DNA of 64,000 bases from Methylobacterium nonmethylotrophicum (GTDB lineage: Bacteria > Pseudomonadota > Alphaproteobacteria > Rhizobiales > Beijerinckiaceae), in the NCBI RefSeq assembly GCF_004745635.1, contig NZ_SRLB01000021.1, positions 54,027-118,026 of the forward strand, given 5' to 3'. This document shows positions 1 to 8,200 of this stretch, one piece after another (the stretch's first letter is position 1; every line of letters starts with the position of its first letter). The translations under genes and the position numbers were made by a program. The notes beneath the pieces are model-generated. The model worked only from the letters and a program-made list of their open reading frames with translations, was not told where the DNA came from and did no database searches.

Positions 1-1243
1 CGGCGCGGCGCGACAGGGCGTCGAGGTCGCAAGCGTCCGGCAGCCCGCACCAGAGGTAGTAGCCGCCCCGCGGCTCGCCGAAGACCGGCAGGCCGAGGGC
101 GTGCAGGACCTCCCGGCCCTGGAGGGAGGCCGCCTCGATCCGGCCGGCGAGGCGGCGCAGGTGGCGGCGGTAGCGCCCGCTCTCGATCAGGCCGTGGACG
201 ATCCGCTCGACGAAGCCCGAGCTGTTGACGCTCGTCACCATCTTGAGGTCGCGCAGGGCTTCCGCGACGTCGGGCCGGGCCGCGACGTAGCCGCAGCGCA
301 GGCTGGCCGAGAGGGTCTTGGCGAAGGTGCCGACATAGATCACGCGGTCGAGCTGGTCGAGGGCGGCGAGCCGCGGCATCGCGGCCGGCAGCACGTCGGC
401 GAAGGGGTCGCTCTCGACGAGGCGCAGGTCGAGGGCGCCCGCACGCTGGAGCAGCCGGTGGGCGACCGGCAGGGTGAGCGAGCAGCCGGTCGGGTTGTGG
501 GCGAGCGAGTGGGTGAAGAACAGCCGTGCGCCGCTCGCGCGCGCCATCTCCTCGAGATGCGTCACGTCCGGCCCGTCCGGGTTGCGCCGCACCCCGACGA
601 TGCGGGCCTTGGCGAGCCGCAGCTTGCCGAACAGCGGGTAGTAGCCCGGCGCATCGACCAGCACCGGCTCGCCGGGCGCCACGAACTGGCGGATGATCAG
701 GTCGAGGGCGTGGTTGGCCCCGGCCGTGAGCAGCACGGTGCCGGGCTCGGCCTGGATCGACCGCTCGGCCAGGATCAGCGCGAGGCTCCGCCGCAGGGGC
801 AGGTAGCCGTCCGGGCTGCCGTAGCTCTCGCTCGCCGCCGCGGCCGGCGGAAGGTGGCGGCCGACCTCCAGGCTCTCCATCCAGGCCGGCGGCGGGCGGC
901 CGTCGCCGACGCGCACGTCGTAGTGGCGGTTCAGCTGCTCGCGCAGCAGCCAGACGCTGTCCACAGCCGCGACCGGCACGGGACCTGGGGGTGCGGGCGG
1001 AGCCGGCCGCCGTCCCGAGACGTAGAAGCCCGAGCCCGGCCGGCTCTCGACCCGGCCCGAGGCGACCAGGCGCTCGTAGGCGTTGACGACCGTGTTCTTC
1101 GACACCGCGAAGCCGGCCGCCGCCGCCCGGATCGAGGGCAGCCGCTCGCCCGTGCGCAGGAGCCCGCGCTCGATCCGCTCGGTGAGCCCGGCGACCACCT
1201 GCTCGACCCGGGTCCGGGGTTCGGGGCGCGTGACCGTATCCAT
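1..1243 (-). CDS. MocR-type PLP-dependent transcriptional regulator, C-terminus off the left edge
   Basis: Fusion of an N-terminal GntR winged helix with a class I aminotransferase domain. Reading from the ATG at 1243, the first ~75 residues hold the GntR signature (LPSIRAAAAGFAVSKNTVVN, then a YERLVASGRVESRPGSGF wing). The rest reads as aminotransferase, with HNPTG and the PLP-lysine context GTFAKTLSASLRCGY. The gene runs off the window at base 1, so the last residues are missing. It diverges from the HMG-CoA reductase gene across 246 bp containing a tandem palindrome, so it probably regulates that locus. Regulators of this family sense PLP or amino-type ligands; the ligand here is unknown. 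Confidence 0.9.
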   Translation of the reverse strand, partial: MDTVTRPEPRTRVEQVVAGLTERIERGLLRTGERLPSIRAAAAGFAVSKNTVVNAYERLVASGRVESRPGSGFYVSGRRPAPPAPPGPVPVAAVDSVWLLREQLNRHYDVRVGDGRPPPAWMESLEVGRHLPPAAAASESYGSPDGYLPLRRSLALILAERSIQAEPGTVLLTAGANHALDLIIRQFVAPGEPVLVDAPGYYPLFGKLRLAKARIVGVRRNPDGPDVTHLEEMARASGARLFFTHSLAHNPTGCSLTLPVAHRLLQRAGALDLRLVESDPFADVLPAAMPRLAALDQLDRVIYVGTFAKTLSASLRCGYVAARPDVAEALRDLKMVTSVNSSGFVERIVHGLIESGRYRRHLRRLAGRIEAASLQGREVLHALGLPVFGEPRGGYYLWCGLPDACDLDALSRRA

Positions 1244-1428
1244 GGGGCTAAGGGTACGGTCACTCCGGATCACGCGCAAAGCGTTCCTTGTGGGCAGGGC
1301 ACGGATGGGTACGGTGCGGGCAACGGGCAGGTTCTGACAAGCCCGGACGAGGGAGAGAGATCTTTCGGCGACCGCGGGCGCGGCCGCCCTCGTCCGGCGC
1401 CGGCAGGCCGCCCGATCGCGCAGATCGC

Positions 1429-1460
1429 AGATCGCGGCGATCACAGATCGCGGCGATCAC
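1429..1460. promoter_or_regulatory. Tandem palindromic operator candidate upstream of mvaA
   Basis: A 16-bp unit is present twice without a gap (1429-1444 and 1445-1460), preceded by a partial third unit. Each unit contains GATCGC-G-GCGATC, a 6-bp inverted repeat around one base. It lies 30 bp upstream of the reductase start in the divergent gap shared with the MocR gene. Direct-repeat operators are usual for MocR regulators, so binding by the neighbouring regulator is a reasonable inference. Confidence 0.45.
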
Positions 1461-1489
1461 AGGCAGCAGGCATCCGACGAGATCCCCCC

Positions 1490-2773
1490 ATGCAGAGCAC
1501 GCCCCGGACGAACCGCACCTCGCGCATCGCCGGCTTCCACAAGAGGAGCCCGCGCGAGCGCCTGGACCTCGTCGCGGCCTTCGCGGATCTCTCGGAATCC
1601 GAGGTCGCGCATCTCTCGGAGTTCGGCAATCTCGCGCCCGACCTCGCCGACCGGCTGATCGAGAACGTGATCGGCACCATGACCATGCCGCTCGGCATCG
1701 CCACCAACATGCGGATCGACGGCGAGGACGTGCTGATCCCGATGGCGACCGAGGAATCGTCGGTGGTGGCCGCGGTCTGCAACGCGGCCCGGCAGGTCTA
1801 CGAGGACGGCTTCACCACCTCGGTCTCCGGCAACCTGATGATCGCGCAGGTCCAGGCGGTGGGGGTGAGCGATCCGCACGCGGCGCGCCTGCGCATCCTT
1901 GAGCAGCGCGCGGCGCTCGGGGCGCTGTGCGACGCCTGCGATCCCGTGCTGGTGCGCCTCGGCGGGGGGCTTCGCGACGTCGAGGTGCGGGTGCTCGACA
2001 GCTTGAGCGGCCCGATGGTGGTGACCCACCTGATCGTCGACACCCGCGACGCCATGGGGGCGAACGCCGTCAACACCATGGCGGAGGCGGTGGCCCCCCA
2101 CATCGCCGGCTGGAGCGGGGGCCGGGTCTATCTGCGCATCCTCTCGAACCTCGCCGACCGGCGGCTCGCCCGCGCCCACGCGATCTGGCGGACCGAGGCG
2201 ATCGGCGGGCCGGAGGTGCGCGACGGGATCATCAGCGCCTACCACCTCGCCGAGGCCGACCCGTACCGCGCAGCGACCCACAACAAGGGGATCATGAACG
2301 GCATCGACGCCGTCGTGCTCGCCACCGGCAACGACACGCGGGCGATCGAGGCCGGGGCCCACGCCTACGCCGCGCGCTCGGGCCGCTACACCAGCCTTAC
2401 CCGCTACGAGGTCACGGCCTCGGGCGACCTCAGCGCCTCGATCGAGCTGCCGCTCGCGGTGGGCCTCGTCGGCGGGGCGACCAAGCTCCACCCGACCGCG
2501 CAGGCCTGCCTCAAGATCCTCGGCGCGACGACGGCCGAGCGCCTGGCCCGGATCATCGCGGCGGTGGGGCTCGCCCAGAACTTCTCCGCCCTCAAGGCGC
2601 TCGCCACCACCGGCATCCAGAAGGGCCACATGGCCCTCCACGCCCAGAACATCGCCATGATGGCGGGCGCCGTCGGCGAGGAGATCGAGGCGGTGGCCCG
2701 CGTGCTGGTCGAGGGCCACCGCGTGCGCATCGACGTGGCGCAGGACGTCCTGGCGCAGATCCGCGGGGGGTGA
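1490..2773 (+). CDS. mvaA: Hydroxymethylglutaryl-CoA reductase, class II (degradative)
   Basis: 427 residues, the usual length of class II HMG-CoA reductases. These soluble enzymes interconvert mevalonate and HMG-CoA and in soil bacteria often run in the mevalonate-oxidising direction. Visible family motifs: ENVIGTMTMPLGIA near the N-terminus, the catalytic Glu in ATEESSVVAA, the DAMGAN cofactor motif, the catalytic Lys in HNKGIMNG, Asp in TGNDTRAIEAG, and the C-terminal catalytic His in KGHMALHAQNIA. Start chosen at the ATG at 1490, where similarity to the family begins; the open frame extends much further upstream as GC-rich antisense of the MocR gene. HMG-CoA lyase lies two genes downstream, which supports a catabolic role. 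Confidence 0.93.
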   Translation: MQSTPRTNRTSRIAGFHKRSPRERLDLVAAFADLSESEVAHLSEFGNLAPDLADRLIENVIGTMTMPLGIATNMRIDGEDVLIPMATEESSVVAAVCNAARQVYEDGFTTSVSGNLMIAQVQAVGVSDPHAARLRILEQRAALGALCDACDPVLVRLGGGLRDVEVRVLDSLSGPMVVTHLIVDTRDAMGANAVNTMAEAVAPHIAGWSGGRVYLRILSNLADRRLARAHAIWRTEAIGGPEVRDGIISAYHLAEADPYRAATHNKGIMNGIDAVVLATGNDTRAIEAGAHAYAARSGRYTSLTRYEVTASGDLSASIELPLAVGLVGGATKLHPTAQACLKILGATTAERLARIIAAVGLAQNFSALKALATTGIQKGHMALHAQNIAMMAGAVGEEIEAVARVLVEGHRVRIDVAQDVLAQIRGG

Positions 2774-2807
2774 GGACGGACGGGCTTCGCAGGCAGCCCG
2801 TCCCACC

Positions 2808-2951
2808 CGCGGCCTCATCCTGAGGTGTCGGCGATCGAAGATCGACGCGAGCTTCGATCGACGGCCTCGAAGGATGGCTCCAGAAGTCTCCGAGATCCCT
2901 GAACCCCTCCTTCGAGGCTCACTGGCGTGGGCACCTCAGGATGAGGCCGCG
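2808..2951. repeat. Nested inverted-repeat intergenic element (REP-like)
   Basis: A 20-bp sequence at 2808-2827 reappears as its exact reverse complement at 2932-2951. Inside lies a second perfect 11-bp pair (2864-2874 with 2908-2918) and a smaller GATCGAAG/CTTCGATC pair. The RNA or single strand could fold into a long cruciform. The core CATCCTGAGGTG / CCTCGAAGGAT pattern resembles intergenic elements I know from Methylobacterium and Bradyrhizobium. It fills most of the gap between mvaA and the binding-protein gene. Confidence 0.75.
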
Positions 2952-3038
2952 CGCGGGGAGAATGTGACCCAGTCAATACTGACAAATCGAACGATCGCCG
3001 ACACGGCGACCGGACGACAACAATACGGGAGGAGAACC

Positions 3039-4262
3039 ATGCTCAAGACCAGCACCCGCCTCGCCGCCCGCCTGCTCGCGGGCGCCGCCCTGCTCCTCGC
3101 CGCCGGCATCGCCCGTGCCGAGGTGACGACCGTCAAGCTCGGGGTGCTCACCGATCTCAGCGGCTTCGCGGCCGATTCCACCGGCGAGGGCTCGGTGGTG
3201 GCGGCGCGGCTGGCGGTGGAGGACTTCCGCAAGGAGCGGCCGGCGATCAGGGTCGAGGTGATCCAGTCCGACCACCAGAACAAGCCCGATATCGGCTCGG
3301 CCACCGCCCGGCGCTGGATCGCCGAGGGGCAGGTCGACGCGATCCTCGACGTGCCGTTCTCCTCCGTCGCCCTCGCGGTGCAGGAGGTGGTGCGCGACTC
3401 GAAGGCCGCCTTCATCGCCTCCGGCCCCGGCACCTCGGACCTGACCGGGCCGAAATGCTCGGCCAACACCGTGCACTGGACCTACGACACCTGGGCGCTC
3501 GCCCACGGCACCGCGCTCGCCCTGGTGCGGGCCGGCAAGACCAGGTGGTTCTTTCTCACCGCCGACTACGCCTTCGGCCACGCGCTGGAGGCGGACGCGG
3601 CGAGCGTCGTGAAGCAGGAGGGCGGCACGGTGGTGGGCGGCGTGCGCCACCCGACCGCGGCGGCGGATTTCTCCTCGTTCCTGCTCCAGGCGCAAGCGAG
3701 CCGCGCCCAGGTGATCGCGCTCGCCAACGCGGTCGGGGACACGGTCAACTCGGTCAAGCAGGCGGCGGAGTTCGGCATCACCGGCGGCGGGCAGGACCTC
3801 GCGGCGCTCCTGATGCAGCTCTCCGACGTGCACGCGATCGGCCTCAAGGACGCGCAGGGACTCTACCTGACGGAGGGCTTCTACTGGGACGCCAATCCGG
3901 GCACCCGCGCCTTCGCCGACCGCTTCGCCGCCCAGATGAAGGGCCGCCGGCCGACCGCCAACCAGGCCGGCGTCTATGCCGGGGCCCTGGCCTATCTGCG
4001 CGCCACGGCCGCCGCCGGCAGCACCGACGGGCGCACGGTCGTCCGGCAGATGAAGGCGGGGCCGACGAACGACCCGCTCTTCGGCGAGGGCAGCGTCCGC
4101 CAGGACGGACGGCACGTCCACCCGATGTACCTGTTCCAGGTGAAGACCCCGGCCGAGTCGAAGGGCCCGTTCGACTATTACAAGCTGGTCCAGACGATCC
4201 CGGCCGCCGAGGCGTTCCGGCCGCTCGCCGACGGGCGCTGCCCGCTGGTGAAGGCGCCGTGA
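3039..4262 (+). CDS. Leucine-type ABC transporter periplasmic substrate-binding protein
   Basis: 407 residues with a Sec signal peptide (MLKTSTRLAARLLAGAALLL, cleavage after ARA) followed by the type I periplasmic-binding fold (VKLGVLTDLSGFAAD, then QSDHQNKPDIGSATARRWI), typical of LivJ/Peripla_BP_6 proteins. The ATG at 3039 is chosen because it starts the signal peptide and follows a GGGAGGAGA ribosome site. No permease or ATPase genes are adjacent. It sits between HMG-CoA reductase and lyase genes and its stop overlaps the lyase start, so the ligand may be a short branched acid such as mevalonate; that is inference. Confidence 0.88.
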   Translation: MLKTSTRLAARLLAGAALLLAAGIARAEVTTVKLGVLTDLSGFAADSTGEGSVVAARLAVEDFRKERPAIRVEVIQSDHQNKPDIGSATARRWIAEGQVDAILDVPFSSVALAVQEVVRDSKAAFIASGPGTSDLTGPKCSANTVHWTYDTWALAHGTALALVRAGKTRWFFLTADYAFGHALEADAASVVKQEGGTVVGGVRHPTAAADFSSFLLQAQASRAQVIALANAVGDTVNSVKQAAEFGITGGGQDLAALLMQLSDVHAIGLKDAQGLYLTEGFYWDANPGTRAFADRFAAQMKGRRPTANQAGVYAGALAYLRATAAAGSTDGRTVVRQMKAGPTNDPLFGEGSVRQDGRHVHPMYLFQVKTPAESKGPFDYYKLVQTIPAAEAFRPLADGRCPLVKAP

Positions 4263-5131
4263 CCCTCCCCCGCCGCGTCCGGATCGTCGAGGTCGGGCCC
4301 CGGGACGGGCTGCAGAACGTGCCCGTCACCGTCCCGACCGACGTGAAGGTCGGGCTGATCGAGCGCCTGCTGGCCGCCGGCCTGACCGCGATCGAGGTCG
4401 GCAGCTTCGTGTCGCCGGCCTGGGTGCCGCAGATGGCCGACACCGCCGCGGTCCTGGCCCGGCTGCCGCCGAACCCGGCCGGGCGCTACGCCGTGCTGGT
4501 GCCGAACCTCAAGGGGTTCGAGGCCGCGCGGGCGGCGGGGGCTGGCGAGGTCGCGATCTTCGCCTCGGCCTCCGAGGCGTTCTCGCGGGCCAACATCAAC
4601 GGCTCGATCGCCGAGAGCCTGGAGCGGTTCGCGCCCGTCGCCGCCGCGTCGCGCGCGGCGGGGATCCCGCTGCGGGGCTACGTCTCCTGCGTCCTCGGCT
4701 GCCCCTACGAGGGGGAGGTCGCGCCGGAGGCCGTGGCCCGGGTCGCCCGCCGCCTCGTCGATCTCGGCTGCCACGAGGTCTCGCTCGGCGACACGATCGG
4801 GGCCGGCACGCCGGACCGGGCCCGGGCCTGCCTCGCCGCGGTGGCCGGCGTCGTCCCGCCCGAGCGGCTCGCGCTCCATTTCCACGACACGCGGGGGCAG
4901 GCGCTCGCCAACATCCGGGCCTGCCTCGATCTCGGGGTGAGCGTGATCGACGCCGCCGTCGCGGGCCTCGGCGGCTGCCCCTACGCGAGAGGCGCCACCG
5001 GCAACGTCGCCACCGAGGCGGTGGTGGAGGCCCTCGCGGCGCTGGGCATCGCGACCGGGGTCGATCCCGCCCGCCTCGCCGAGGCCGGCCGCTTCATCAC
5101 CGGGGCGCTCGCCCGGGCCGGGGCCGGTTGA
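4259..5131 (+). CDS. mvaB: Hydroxymethylglutaryl-CoA lyase
   Basis: 290 residues, family length. Cleaves HMG-CoA to acetoacetate and acetyl-CoA. Seen: VEVGPRDGLQN (catalytic Arg-Asp) at residues ~9-19, EVGSFVSP, VSCVLGCPYEG, metal ligands in LHFHDTRGQA, and the active-site Cys loop GLGGCPYARGATGN. The start is a GTG overlapping the TGA of the binding-protein gene (GTGA), so the two are translationally coupled. An earlier in-frame start is not needed for the family N-terminus. Together with mvaA it makes a two-step mevalonate-to-acetoacetate route. Confidence 0.93.
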   Translation: MTLPRRVRIVEVGPRDGLQNVPVTVPTDVKVGLIERLLAAGLTAIEVGSFVSPAWVPQMADTAAVLARLPPNPAGRYAVLVPNLKGFEAARAAGAGEVAIFASASEAFSRANINGSIAESLERFAPVAAASRAAGIPLRGYVSCVLGCPYEGEVAPEAVARVARRLVDLGCHEVSLGDTIGAGTPDRARACLAAVAGVVPPERLALHFHDTRGQALANIRACLDLGVSVIDAAVAGLGGCPYARGATGNVATEAVVEALAALGIATGVDPARLAEAGRFITGALARAGAG

Positions 5132-5143
5132 ACGCCTCCTCCC

Positions 5144-7825
5144 TCACGCCGCCGCCTCGCCGCTCGCCTCCCGCATCGAGGCCAGCGAGGCCTCGAAGCG
5201 GCACACGAGGCCGGTCGGCGCGTAGGTGAGCTTCACCTCGCCGTCGGCCTCGGCCGCGAAGCTGCGCTCGATCAGGCGCGAGCCGAAGCCGCGATGCGCG
5301 GGCGGCGAGAGGATCGGCGGACCGCCCTGCTCGGACCAGGTCAGGCAGAATCGTGGGGCCGCGTCCGCGTGGACGACGTGCCAGCGCAGGTCGACGCTGC
5401 CGGTCTCGGTCGAGAGCGCGCCGTACTTGGCCGCGTTGGTGGCGAGTTCATGGAGCGCCAGCGCGAGCGCCAGGGCCGGCTTGGCGGCGAGCCGCACGTC
5501 CGGACCGCTCGCGCGGATGCGCGGGGTGCCCCCGCCGCGATGGACCGCCAGGGCGCCCTCCACCACCTCGGCGATAGGCGCCTCGGTCCAGCTCGAGCGG
5601 GTCAGGATGTCGTGGGCGCGCCCGAGCGAGATCAGGCGCGCGGAGAACGCCTCGCGGGCCGCGTCGGGGTCGGCGGTGGTGCGGAAGGTCTGCGCGGCGA
5701 TCGCCTGGACCATCGCCAGGGTGTTCTTGATCCGGTGCTGCAGCTCGGTCGTGAGCAGGCGCTGGTGCTCCTCGGCGCGCTTGCGCGCGCTGATGTCGAG
5801 CATCGCCCCGATCATCCGCACCGCCCTCCCCTGCGGGTCGCGCAGGACGTAGCCGCGGTCGAGGATGGCGGCGTAGGAGCCGTCCGCCCGCAGGAAGCGG
5901 TACTCGTCGCTCCAGGCGGTGCCGGTCCCGTCGATGACCGCGTGGATCGAGGCGTCGATCCGGGCCCGGTCGTCGGGATGGATGTGGGCGAGCCACCAGG
6001 CGCCGGTCGGCTCCACCGTCGTGGGGGCGTGGCCGTAGGCGGCCCGGAGCGCGTCGTTCCACAGGATGTGGTTCGTGGCGAGGTTCCAGTCCCAGATCGC
6101 GTCGTTGGTGGCCCGGGCCGCCAGGCGGTAGCGCTCCTCGGTCTCGCGCAGGGCCCGCTCGGCGCGCCGGCTCTCGGTGACGTCGCGCACCGTCCCGATG
6201 AAGCGGACCATCCGCCCGTCGGCCGCGAAGGCCCGGCCCTTGGCGGCCACCCAGCGCTCGACGCCGTCGGCGAGGCCCACGGTGCGGAAGGCGATGTCGT
6301 AGGACCCGTTTCCGCCCGGATCGAGGGCGGCCTGGACCTCCGCGTCGACCCAGGAGCGGTCGTCGGGATGCAGGCCGGCCAGGAAGGTGTCGTAGCTCAC
6401 GGGCGCGTCGGGCGGCAGCCCGAACAGGGCGCGGGTGCGCGCGTCCCAGGTCAGCGTGTCGGTCAGGAGGTCGTAGTCGAAGATGCCGGTGCCGGTCGCC
6501 TCGACGGCGAGCTGCAGCTGCTCGCGGGCCTCGCGCAGGTCCCCCTCGGCCCGGCGCCGATCGTGGATGTCGCTGTTGCTGCCGAGCCAGCCGACCACCG
6601 CCCCGGCGGCGTCCCGCAGCGGCTCGGCCCGGATCTGGAACCAGCGATAGGTCCCGTCGCGGCGGCGCAGGCGGGCCTCGGTGTCGTAGACGACCTCGCG
6701 CCGGCGCGCCGCCTCCCAGGCCCGGAGCAGGCCCGGCAGGTCGTCCGGGTGGACCGGCGCCTCCCACCCCATCGGCAGCGCCTCCTCGGGCGTCTGGCCG
6801 GTATAGGCGTACCAGCGATCATTGAGGTAGCTGAGGCTGCCGTCCGGGTTGCCGAACCAGATGATCGCCGGCGCGAGCGCGGTGAGCGCCGCGAACCGCT
6901 CCTCGGCGACCTTGCGCTCGTGGATGTCGAGGGAGGTGCCGATCCAGCTGCGGATCGTTCCGTCGGATCCGCGGACCGGGTGGGCCCGCGACAGGAACCA
7001 GCGATACGCCCCGTCGGCCCGGCGCAGCGGGAACTCGGCCTCGTAGGTCCGCCCGGTCTGCGATGCGGCGCGCCAGGCCGCGCGCGTCGCCTCGCGGTGG
7101 TCGGGATGGATGGCGCCGAGCCAGCTCGCCTCGCCGGTCTCGGCCGCTGGCAGGCCGGTATAGTCGTACCAATAGGCGTTGCAGTCGATGACGCGGCCCT
7201 GCGCATCCCCGAACCAGACCACCTGCGGGCTGACCTCCAGGAGCGAGCGGTAGCGCAGCTCGCTCGCCGCGAGGGCCGCGCCCGCGTCGAGCCCGGCGCC
7301 GTCCGTCTCGCGAAGCCGCCGCTCCTCCTCCTCGCGCCGCAGGCGCCGCAGCTCCATCTGCGCCATCGCCTGGCGGGCCAGGCGCCCCAGGCCCCGGCGC
7401 CGGCGCTCGCCGAGATCGCGCGGCCGCGCGTCGAGGACGCAGACGGTCCCGACGGGCTGCCCCTCCGGGGTCCTGAGCATGGCCCCGGCATAGAAGCGCA
7501 GGCCCGACGCCCCGCCGACGAGGGGATGGCCCGCCAGGCGGGGGTCGCGGGCGGTGTCGCGAATCTCGAGGAGGTCCTCCCGCAGCAGGGCGTCCCGGCA
7601 GCTCTCGCTCAGGGCCGTCTCCCGCACCCCGAGGCCGATCTCGGCCTTGAGGAAGAGGCGCCCGTCGCCGATCAGGCCGACGGCGGCGGCGGGGGCCTCG
7701 CACAGCTCGGCCGCGGCCTGCGCGATCTCGTCGAAATCCGGGTCGCGCGGGGTGTCCAGCAGGCGGTAGCGATCGAGGGCGCGGAGGCGTGCGGCCTCGC
7801 TACCGCGGGTACAGGCGCGATCCAT
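5144..7825 (-). CDS. GAF / multi-PAS sensor histidine kinase of the HWE type
   Basis: 893 residues from the ATG at 7825 (the open frame continues upstream without family similarity). No membrane segment, so cytosolic. An N-terminal GAF domain (~25-165, LLDTPRDPDFDEIAQAAAEL) is followed by four PAS/PAC units (~200-690; repeated signatures such as GRVIDCNAYWYDYTGL, YRWFQIRAEPLRD, IGTVRDVTESRRAE). The kinase core has the phospho-acceptor LQHRIKNTLAMVQAIAAQTFR, an N-box HELATNAAKYGALS and WSEQGGPP, diagnostic of HWE kinases. There is no receiver domain or partner regulator nearby. It is divergent from a hybrid kinase across 375 bp. The signal is unknown; light, redox or stress are possible. Confidence 0.88.
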   Translation of the reverse strand: MDRACTRGSEAARLRALDRYRLLDTPRDPDFDEIAQAAAELCEAPAAAVGLIGDGRLFLKAEIGLGVRETALSESCRDALLREDLLEIRDTARDPRLAGHPLVGGASGLRFYAGAMLRTPEGQPVGTVCVLDARPRDLGERRRRGLGRLARQAMAQMELRRLRREEEERRLRETDGAGLDAGAALAASELRYRSLLEVSPQVVWFGDAQGRVIDCNAYWYDYTGLPAAETGEASWLGAIHPDHREATRAAWRAASQTGRTYEAEFPLRRADGAYRWFLSRAHPVRGSDGTIRSWIGTSLDIHERKVAEERFAALTALAPAIIWFGNPDGSLSYLNDRWYAYTGQTPEEALPMGWEAPVHPDDLPGLLRAWEAARRREVVYDTEARLRRRDGTYRWFQIRAEPLRDAAGAVVGWLGSNSDIHDRRRAEGDLREAREQLQLAVEATGTGIFDYDLLTDTLTWDARTRALFGLPPDAPVSYDTFLAGLHPDDRSWVDAEVQAALDPGGNGSYDIAFRTVGLADGVERWVAAKGRAFAADGRMVRFIGTVRDVTESRRAERALRETEERYRLAARATNDAIWDWNLATNHILWNDALRAAYGHAPTTVEPTGAWWLAHIHPDDRARIDASIHAVIDGTGTAWSDEYRFLRADGSYAAILDRGYVLRDPQGRAVRMIGAMLDISARKRAEEHQRLLTTELQHRIKNTLAMVQAIAAQTFRTTADPDAAREAFSARLISLGRAHDILTRSSWTEAPIAEVVEGALAVHRGGGTPRIRASGPDVRLAAKPALALALALHELATNAAKYGALSTETGSVDLRWHVVHADAAPRFCLTWSEQGGPPILSPPAHRGFGSRLIERSFAAEADGEVKLTYAPTGLVCRFEASLASMREASGEAAA

Positions 7826-8200
7826 GGGGAAGACAGGCTCGAGACGTGCGGATGGTTCCACCAAATGTTTAAACTGGCGGCGGAAATATGGCTTTTGGGC
7901 CGCCGGGTGGGACGGATGCCGCGCGGCGCCACCCCCTCCTCTCCCCAGCCCCGCACGACCGGATCGCCGCACGAGCGGGAAACCGGCCGCGCGCAGCCCT
8001 AGTTAAGGGGGCGATGCCACGATGCGCCGTGCCCGCACGCCTGCGCCGAACCTGGGACGGACCGAGACCGCCATGCCTGCCTTCCGTTGCTCGATGCGTC
8101 CGCCCAGGGCAGGCCGTGCGGAGACCCCCGGATCCCCTTCCCACGGACGGACCCGGAGGCGCCGGGGCGCCGCGTCCCGGGTGCCGCGCTCGTGGACGCC
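7826..8200. other. Divergent intergenic region between two sensor kinases
   Basis: 375 bp without a convincing gene. The segment at 7850-7900 is the least GC-rich part (ACCAAATGTTTAAACTGGCGG) and probably holds the promoters for the divergent kinases. I saw no clear operator, terminator or RNA gene. Short frames here are low-complexity Arg/Pro/Ala-rich and not supported. Confidence 0.5.

Noticed and set aside
101..1489. Upstream extension of the mvaA reading frame to about base 101
   Set aside because: It is antisense to the MocR gene, rich in Arg/Ala/Gly, and HMG-CoA reductase similarity begins at the ATG at 1490.
5294..8002. Very long plus-strand open frame opposite the HWE kinase gene
   Set aside because: Composition (Gly/Ala/Arg/Val with no motif) is that of antisense of a GC-rich gene; the minus strand has a full domain set.
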